Of a stretch of DNA of 10,269 bases, positions 5,494 through 10,269 are shown piece by piece. This DNA is from Spirochaetaceae bacterium. Its GTDB lineage: Bacteria; Spirochaetota; Spirochaetia; DSM-27196; SKKC01. Each line of letters starts with the position of its first letter. The stretch's first letter is position 1. Where the stretch lies: assembly GCA_003554375.1 (NCBI GenBank), contig PWGF01000088.1:1-10269 (forward strand), given 5' to 3'. The notes beneath the pieces are model-generated. The model had not been told where the DNA came from, made no database searches, and worked only from the letters and a program-made list of their open reading frames with translations. The position numbers and the translations under genes are program-made.

Positions 5494-8241
5494 CTAATCG
5501 TCATTGCCCAACGAAATCGTATAGTCGATCTCGGCCGCAATTCGGGCCCAGAGCCCGACAAGCAACGTCGCATCCGGATCGAAAGTCTGCGCCCCCTCGG
5601 TCAGGTAGAAATTGATCTCCGGCTGGAACGGGATCGTGTCGCGAATATGGCGGATATCGTTGCGGGAGAGCTCGAAGCGCTCGCTGGTTGTCCCTTCGTG
5701 GAATCGGATCGTCTTTGCGAAGTCGTCGCCGTCAACCATGTCGATCTCCAAGCTCAAGCCTACGTCGTTGGTAAGCTCCCAGATGAGCGCAACCTCCGCG
5801 AGCTGATCTAACAGATCCTGGATTCCCTCGTCCTCGTCGTCGGTCTCGCGATCGAAAAGATCGTCCTCTATCTCCAGAACGGGCTTGTCGTCATCGTCGG
5901 TGAGCTCCCAGAGCACCCGTCCGGTGTCATCCTCCGCGTCCACTTGCAGCCCGAACGGTACCGTAAGGTCGAAAGCTACCGTGAGGTCATCAGCATCCTC
6001 TTCTTCCACAAACAGCTCCATTCGGTCAACGCTCAGCAGATAACGAAACTCCACGTCCGAAGCCCCATCGTTGATGATCTCGTCAAGAAAGATGCTCACG
6101 CTGTCCGGCTCTCCGCCTTCTCCGACCACAAACGCTTCTTCGGAGTATTCGTCGAAAGCGAAGCCGTTGTCGTCCAGCGAGCCCTCGCTTCTATCCGCGT
6201 CCGCATCAAGCAAATCAAGGAGATAGCCGGTCCCATCGACGATATAGCCGGCAACCAGCTGGATGCTTCCGCTGAAGTCTTCGAGTCCGCCGATACGGAT
6301 TTCCCCGGTTACCCCATCGAGCGTAACTCCCTCCGGCAGGAATTCCCTCAACTCGGAGAAGTCCATCGGATCATCGTCCTCGTCGGGAATAGAGCCTTCT
6401 TCGTCCTGGTCCTGGATCATGATGGACTCAACAGTAAGCACGAGCTCCACGTCGGCAGGTCCCTCCGGATCCCCGCTTCCGCCAAAGGAGTACGTCTCCC
6501 CCGGCACGACGTTCTCGACGGTAACCGCCCCGTCGTCGTAGCCTTCAGGCTCTCCGAAAACTTGGAAATCGAAGTAGTGCCCTTCCGCGTCCTCGAGCAG
6601 GTCCGCGATCACGATCTCCTTCTGAAGAGGTATGACGCGCTGCTCCAGGCTCTGATCGCCCAGTGGTTGTGGGGGGAAGGTCACGACTACCTGAGTGCCG
6701 TCGCGGTCTATGTTGTCGGCGTCTTCAAAGAAATCGCCCGGATAGGCCTCGTCGCCCGGGTCTTCGAGCTGGTCTAGATGGTCCTGCGGTAAGAACGCCT
6801 CAGAAGAAACCCTGAGTATCACGCTCACCGGAAGCCGGTTGTTCAACCGCATCACGAGGTCTGCCTCCTCCAGCGTGATGCTCTCAACCGCATCCACGAT
6901 CTCCTGGTCCACGTGCTCTTGCAGCTCCTCCTCTATGGCCAGTTCGTCGTCTTCGACTACCGCCCGGGCGATACTCTCAACGGTCAAAGCGACGTCCTGG
7001 AGACCAAGCGGATCATCGACGTCGAACGAAGTCTCCGCCCCCCCTGTCGCCGTGATGGTGTAGTTCAGGTCGATCTCGCTCTGGTGATCGATCACGACGC
7101 CATCGAGCGGGAGGAAGTACTCGTCTTCGTTATCCGGATCCGCTGTGAACTCGCCGTCTACGGGATCTCCGTTGTTGTCGACGAGCCCCGTTAGCTCTGC
7201 ACTCACATCGAACGCAATCCCGTCCCAGGCGGGGAACTCGAGATAGAGCCGCACCTCGCCCTCGTCCACCTCGACTTCGGCGACGTTGTCGGGGAGGTCA
7301 AAGGAAACCTCCTCGTTATCGCTCACGGGGTCGATGGCGACGCCGTCTAGATCAACTCCACTTGCTGCCGTGACAAGAGCCGCCCCATCAAACCCATAGG
7401 TACCGTCGAGGGTAAACAGATCTTCCTGGTCTCCCGAGACGTCGAACCGCAGAGAGAAATCGCCGCTGAGCGTCACGCCGGAAAGGTCGAAGGAGAGCAG
7501 GCCGGAATCCGTCTCGCCGACGAGGGCGAGCTCCTCCGCCGCCGGGAGCTCCTGGGCGCCGTCCACGATGGTGCCGGCAACGGTAATCTCATGGCCGGGC
7601 TCTGCGCCGGCAATCTCCAGATCGACAACGAAGGTTCCCTCAGCAAAGGTTGCGGACTCGAAACCGACGTCACTCGGAACGACTTCAACCGGGACCTCGC
7701 CGCCGCCGTCCGGGACAAAAGCCGGCTCGCCTTCGAAATCACCGTCCGTTGCCAGATCCTCGCTAGCCAGCTCGATCGGCTCAATGTTCTGCATGACCGG
7801 CTGAACGTCCGGCTCCAAGCTGGGTACGTCGAACTCGACCCGCTCGATGTCCTGTTCCAACTCGCTCAGATCGACTTCGTCCTCAAAGAAATCCGCGGTC
7901 GATATGGAGATGAGGTTACGGGAGGCCTGCACGGTGTAGGTGTCCACACCGTCATCCTGTGGTCTCAGGGCGACGACGGTCCCGTCCTCGCCGAAGTCCT
8001 CTTGCATTGGCTCCAGAAGGAGCTCGTCGAGGTCGATGAGATCGGCGATATCCACCGACCGCGTTCCTGCCGGCAGGTCGAATGCGGGCTCTGTTTTGAC
8101 CTGGACCTCCTGCGGTGTTTGCCAATCGCAACCGGCGACCGCAATCACTATGGCCGCCGCGGCGGCCCATGTCAGCATCAGCTTGAAACCGTTCATATCG
8201 CGCCTGTATACGCTCCCGTTTTGTACGTTCCTATTTCGCAT
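5494..8241 (-). CDS. Very acidic outer-surface/periplasmic lipoprotein, copy B (function unknown)
   Basis: This 915-residue protein is a paralogue of the lipoprotein at 878-3685. ATG 8241 follows AGGGGG (8248-8253) at 6 bases. The leader ends in a hydrophobic Ala/Val/Ile run and AVAGC, giving lipid-modified Cys38. Met16 (ATG at 8196) is a possible later start with a much weaker ribosome site. The mature start, CDWQTPQEVQV, aligns with CNWTAPEEVTV of copy A. The acid content is high but lower than in copy A (24 Asp/Glu and 3 Lys/Arg in residues 501-600). It is predicted to be mainly beta. The EF-hand-like loop DQDEEGSIPDED (611-622) and the following DPMDFSELREFLPEG match copy A closely. The C terminus (YLTEGAQTFDPD, then LWARIAAEIDYT) also matches in pattern. 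Homologous modules run along the whole length with small insertions or deletions. The gene is coupled to the barrel gene ending at 8252 and followed by a strong terminator. Function unknown. Confidence 0.86.
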   Translation of the reverse strand: MRNRNVQNGSVYRRDMNGFKLMLTWAAAAAIVIAVAGCDWQTPQEVQVKTEPAFDLPAGTRSVDIADLIDLDELLLEPMQEDFGEDGTVVALRPQDDGVDTYTVQASRNLISISTADFFEDEVDLSELEQDIERVEFDVPSLEPDVQPVMQNIEPIELASEDLATDGDFEGEPAFVPDGGGEVPVEVVPSDVGFESATFAEGTFVVDLEIAGAEPGHEITVAGTIVDGAQELPAAEELALVGETDSGLLSFDLSGVTLSGDFSLRFDVSGDQEDLFTLDGTYGFDGAALVTAASGVDLDGVAIDPVSDNEEVSFDLPDNVAEVEVDEGEVRLYLEFPAWDGIAFDVSAELTGLVDNNGDPVDGEFTADPDNEDEYFLPLDGVVIDHQSEIDLNYTITATGGAETSFDVDDPLGLQDVALTVESIARAVVEDDELAIEEELQEHVDQEIVDAVESITLEEADLVMRLNNRLPVSVILRVSSEAFLPQDHLDQLEDPGDEAYPGDFFEDADNIDRDGTQVVVTFPPQPLGDQSLEQRVIPLQKEIVIADLLEDAEGHYFDFQVFGEPEGYDDGAVTVENVVPGETYSFGGSGDPEGPADVELVLTVESIMIQDQDEEGSIPDEDDDPMDFSELREFLPEGVTLDGVTGEIRIGGLEDFSGSIQLVAGYIVDGTGYLLDLLDADADRSEGSLDDNGFAFDEYSEEAFVVGEGGEPDSVSIFLDEIINDGASDVEFRYLLSVDRMELFVEEEDADDLTVAFDLTVPFGLQVDAEDDTGRVLWELTDDDDKPVLEIEDDLFDRETDDEDEGIQDLLDQLAEVALIWELTNDVGLSLEIDMVDGDDFAKTIRFHEGTTSERFELSRNDIRHIRDTIPFQPEINFYLTEGAQTFDPDATLLVGLWARIAAEIDYTISLGNDD
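6376..6411 (-). other. EF-hand-like calcium-loop motif in lipoprotein B
   Basis: Residues 611-622 read D-Q-D-E-E-G-S-I-P-D-E-D. They fit the EF-hand loop spacing: acidic at 1, 3, 5 and 12, Gly at 6, Ile at 8. The flanking helices of a full EF-hand are not evident, so this may be an isolated calcium loop of the DxDxDG type or simply part of an acidic linker. Conservation in copy A supports a role. Confidence 0.4.
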
Positions 8242-8247
8242 TTCTGA

Positions 8248-8253
8248 CCCCCT
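8248..8253 (-). promoter_or_regulatory. Ribosome binding site of lipoprotein B overlapping the barrel B stop codon
   Basis: On the - strand the junction reads TAGGGGGTCAGAA then ATG. The TAG (8254-8252) ends the barrel gene and shares two bases with AGGGGG, which sits 6 bases before the lipoprotein ATG. It mirrors the junction in cassette A. Confidence 0.7.
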
Positions 8254-9532
8254 ACAGTCCTATGGCCAGCGAAACCCGGCCGGTAAGTCCCTGTGCTCTA
8301 AAGAGGTTCCCCAGCTCCGGGGCGCTCAGGCCCAGTTGCGTGGAAAGCTCAATGACCCGCAACGGAATGCGAAGCCCTCCGGTGATCTGCCACGAGAAGT
8401 CCTGATAGCCGAACCCTGCGGACAGCCAGTTCAGTACCGGCAAGTTGCCCTCCACGACAAGTCCCGCGTTTAACCGGGCCAGGCTTCCGAAAACAAACTC
8501 TCCGTGCGGGATGAGATCTATGACCGGCAATCCAAACCGGTAGAACCCGCTCACGCTCGTCTCCGGAAAGACGCGAACCGGCTCCGCCAGTTCCTTGATC
8601 TCGAGCTCCTCCAGATCCGGTTCTTCAATCTGGAACGGATCGTCCCCATCCTCCTCATCGATGAGCGCCAAGAAGCCCTCTTCGGAATCCATGAAGGCCT
8701 TGAAAGCCATCTCCTCCGACACCTCATAACGCACCTGCGCCGGCACGATCGGAATACTGTTCACGGCTGCGCCGTACATAGCCCGGCGCCGGTCATCCTG
8801 CCGAATGAACCCGACGTCGATCTTGGCTCCGATTGCAGGCTCGGGTTGGTCGCCCTCGGGGTTGACCCCCAGAAGGAGCTCTCCCTCAGCCCCGGCGTTG
8901 AACTCAAAGTAGTTCCCGTTCTCGTTCGGCTGATCGTGCATGTAGAGGTCGTACCTGAAGCTGGCGTCACGGCTGTAGAGAAGCGGTACGTACGCGCCAA
9001 GCTTCATGGCGTAAACGAGCTGATTCCTGGAATAGGAGGCGTACAGTCCGCTCTCGGCGAAGAGACGCTGAACGAACTCGCCCTTCCCTTCCGCGGTTAC
9101 CGGGCCGCCATCCTCGTCACGCTCGAGCCCGTAAGAGAGGATCTCCAAGATGTTTCTGGGAATGGTTAAGCGAGTAAGATCCCAGACGCGGGAGTAGCTA
9201 CCGATCCCGATAGGCCCGACGTGCAAGGTGCCGTGCCCGCTGACCCCGCCCCCTGCATTGATACGCCATCCGTCGTCCGAGACGCGCTCAGTGATGGCCG
9301 GGAGATCGATTACAACCGTCTCCCGGAAGATATCCCCGGGGGAAACCACCGAGTTGTCCACGGTGAAGTCCACGGGGGTCACGCTGAGCTCCACCCACCG
9401 GCGCTGATTGCGCGCCAAGAGGGCAGGATTATCGGCATGATCCCAGGGCCGAAACTGGCTATGAGCTGAAACCGCTCCCACAATCCCCGCGCTGAGAAGC
9501 GCGGCACACGCTGCTACTCGATATCTCCGCAC
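8252..9532 (-). CDS. Predicted outer-membrane beta-barrel protein, copy B
   Basis: This 426-residue protein starts at GTG 9532, with AAGGAGG (9542-9548) nine bases upstream; a nearby ATG at 9540 is out of frame. The signal peptide MRRYRVAACAALL... ends VSA, with cleavage before His24. The mature start is SQFRPWDHADNPALLA, then NQRRWVELSVTPVDF. It is closely related to the barrel at 3699-4988: the last 108 residues align without gaps with 81 identities (counted by hand), while the middle diverges. A Gly-rich, strand-like body, an acidic linker at about 292-317 and the AIGL terminus are shared. No catalytic motif is visible. As first gene of cassette B it probably sets expression of the lipoprotein through the overlapping stop/ribosome site. 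An outer-membrane pore, or an anchor and partner for the acidic lipoprotein, fits the data. The resemblance of the Asn-Pro-Ala start to FadL/PorV/TraF-like barrels is weak. Confidence 0.86.
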   Translation of the reverse strand: MRRYRVAACAALLSAGIVGAVSAHSQFRPWDHADNPALLARNQRRWVELSVTPVDFTVDNSVVSPGDIFRETVVIDLPAITERVSDDGWRINAGGGVSGHGTLHVGPIGIGSYSRVWDLTRLTIPRNILEILSYGLERDEDGGPVTAEGKGEFVQRLFAESGLYASYSRNQLVYAMKLGAYVPLLYSRDASFRYDLYMHDQPNENGNYFEFNAGAEGELLLGVNPEGDQPEPAIGAKIDVGFIRQDDRRRAMYGAAVNSIPIVPAQVRYEVSEEMAFKAFMDSEEGFLALIDEEDGDDPFQIEEPDLEELEIKELAEPVRVFPETSVSGFYRFGLPVIDLIPHGEFVFGSLARLNAGLVVEGNLPVLNWLSAGFGYQDFSWQITGGLRIPLRVIELSTQLGLSAPELGNLFRAQGLTGRVSLAIGL

Positions 9533-9830
9533 TGCTGCATTCCTCCTTAGTCGCGTGCTCTTTACCTACGCCCGGCCCCCCGTTGAGTTAGCTCCCGAAC
9601 ACACCGGCAAACAGATCAACTACAAACATACCACAACGGTGACAAAAAAACTACATCCGGATACCGTACCGCATTATACTGCATATATACCTCTGAAATC
9701 ACATTTTGTGCTACTACAGCAGTACGCAACGACAACCGTCCGTCACCATTTGGTACTAGCTTCGTCATATCCATCGGAATCGAAGGTCGCATTCAGAGCG
9801 GGACGAGGCTTTCGGATACCCGGGAAGCAC
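9533..9830. promoter_or_regulatory. AT-rich divergent regulatory region
   Basis: About 298 bases lie between the divergent barrel B and EamA genes. The part from about 9600 to 9720 is clearly more AT-rich than the rest of the window and includes a run of seven A (9644-9650). A perfect TATAAT on the - strand (9678-9673) overlaps TATACT on the + strand (9675-9680), but no good -35 is seen at 17 bases for either. The - strand also carries CGTTGTGGT (9638-9630) and TGTGATTT (9703-9696), both shared with the region upstream of cassette A. Promoters for both directions probably lie here; their exact positions are uncertain. Confidence 0.45.
9542..9548 (-). promoter_or_regulatory. Ribosome binding site of barrel protein B
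   Basis: AAGGAGG on the - strand, nine bases before GTG 9532, is the strongest Shine-Dalgarno in the window. It fixes the GTG start, because the ATG at 9540 directly after it is in another frame. Confidence 0.75.
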
Positions 9831-10269
9831 ATGCTCGCGTTTCGCCCCCCTTCCGAAGTAGACTCCTTCCCCATGGATTTCGCCGCGCGCGCACGCCCGT
9901 TTGTCGTCGTAGGAGTCGCCTTTGCGTCGTTTTCGGCCATTCTGGTGAGGCTCTCGGACGCTCCGCCCCTCGCGATCGCGTTCTATCGCATGCTCTTTAC
10001 GGCAGGAATGCTCTTGCCTTTCCAACCGTGGACGTCCCGCGCGCGCAGCGCACCGCAAGGCCGTAGCACCGCGTGCATCTCGCAAGGTTGTGGCGCGACC
10101 GGGCCTTCGGACGCCGGTGCCGCGGACGGCACGGGGAACGACCCTGCCCCGGACGGCGCCGGCGGCGGCTCCGGCCCGGGCCACGCCGCGGCTGCGCCGA
10201 AGCCCGGCTCAGCCGGAGCGTCCGGCCGCCCGGGCAGGCCCGGCGGTAGGGGACCTGCCGGGACGGAGC
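9831..10269 (+). CDS. EamA/DMT-family membrane transporter, N-terminal part (3' end outside window)
   Basis: The frame runs off the window after 146 codons. Start ATG 9831 has a weak GGGAAG close upstream; ATG 9873 (Met15) has no ribosome site but would begin nearer to the first helix, so either is possible. Helix 1 is about residues 23-41 (PFVVVGVAFASFSAILVRL). A short SDAPP turn follows, and helix 2 is about 46-64 with AFYRMLF. The 'xxPxxxAxxR' turn and the Arg in helix 2 are typical of EamA proteins, ten-helix inner-membrane exporters of metabolites or amino acids. From about residue 68 to the window end the sequence becomes Gly/Pro/Ala/Ser-rich with some collagen-like Gly-x-Pro steps and two Cys, where helix 3 would normally follow within a few residues. 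Codon third positions stay GC-rich there, so it still looks coding. The substrate is unknown. It is transcribed away from cassette B and probably unrelated to it. Confidence 0.6.
   Translation, partial: MLAFRPPSEVDSFPMDFAARARPFVVVGVAFASFSAILVRLSDAPPLAIAFYRMLFTAGMLLPFQPWTSRARSAPQGRSTACISQGCGATGPSDAGAADGTGNDPAPDGAGGGSGPGHAAAAPKPGSAGASGRPGRPGGRGPAGTE

Noticed and set aside
5944..6777. Long + strand open frame (277 codons) opposite lipoprotein B
   Set aside because: It arises because Asp/Glu codons (GAC, GAG) read as GTC/CTC on the other strand and rarely give stops. It has no ribosome site and no protein-family features, and the - strand gene is clearly real.
7591..8247. + strand open frame (218 codons) opposite the start of lipoprotein B
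   Set aside because: Mirror image of an authentic coding frame with lipobox and paralogue support; no independent evidence.
8504..9169. + strand open frame (221 codons) opposite barrel B
   Set aside because: Shadow of a strongly conserved paralogous gene; no start signal.
9765..10184. - strand open frame (139 codons), Arg/Ala-rich
   Set aside because: Antisense to the EamA frame, of the kind GC-rich DNA produces; composition unlike the other proteins, and two good transmembrane helices support the + frame.

Overview
The window is a bacterial chromosomal fragment of fairly high GC. Its exported proteins are extremely rich in Asp and Glu and poor in Lys and Arg. Two of them carry signal-peptidase-II lipoboxes and two carry signal-peptidase-I signals followed by barrel-like sequence, so the cell should have an outer membrane. 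Acidity of this degree suggests a halophilic or haloalkaliphilic diderm. A Spirochaeta/Alkalispirochaeta-like bacterium is my best guess, from general style only and with low confidence.

Layout from left to right. Positions 1-672 (+) hold the C-terminal part of a glycerophosphodiester-phosphodiesterase-like TIM-barrel enzyme, cut by the window edge. Positions 673-877 are a convergent intergenic gap with GC-rich hairpins. Positions 878-4988 (-) hold gene pair A: a predicted outer-membrane beta-barrel protein (4988 to 3699) followed closely by a very acidic lipoprotein of about 935 residues (3685 to 878). Positions 4989-5493 are a spacer with the terminator of the upstream pair, a candidate promoter for pair A and a CRP/FNR-like palindrome. 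Positions 5494-9532 (-) hold gene pair B, a diverged copy of pair A in the same order: barrel protein (9532 to 8252), then acidic lipoprotein (8241 to 5494). Positions 9533-9830 are an AT-rich divergent regulatory region. From 9831 (+) runs the start of an EamA/DMT-type membrane transporter with an unusual Gly/Pro/Ala-rich segment after its second helix; it leaves the window at 10269.

The main point of interest is the tandemly duplicated barrel plus acidic-lipoprotein cassette. In both copies the barrel's TAG stop codon overlaps the Shine-Dalgarno sequence of the lipoprotein, so the two products are probably made in a coupled ratio and may act together at the outer membrane. In both lipoproteins an EF-hand-type calcium-loop pattern sits at the same place, just before a strongly conserved Pro-Met-Asp segment. 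I do not recognise the cassette as a named system, and its function is unknown. No tRNA, rRNA, CRISPR array, transposase or insertion sequence is seen.
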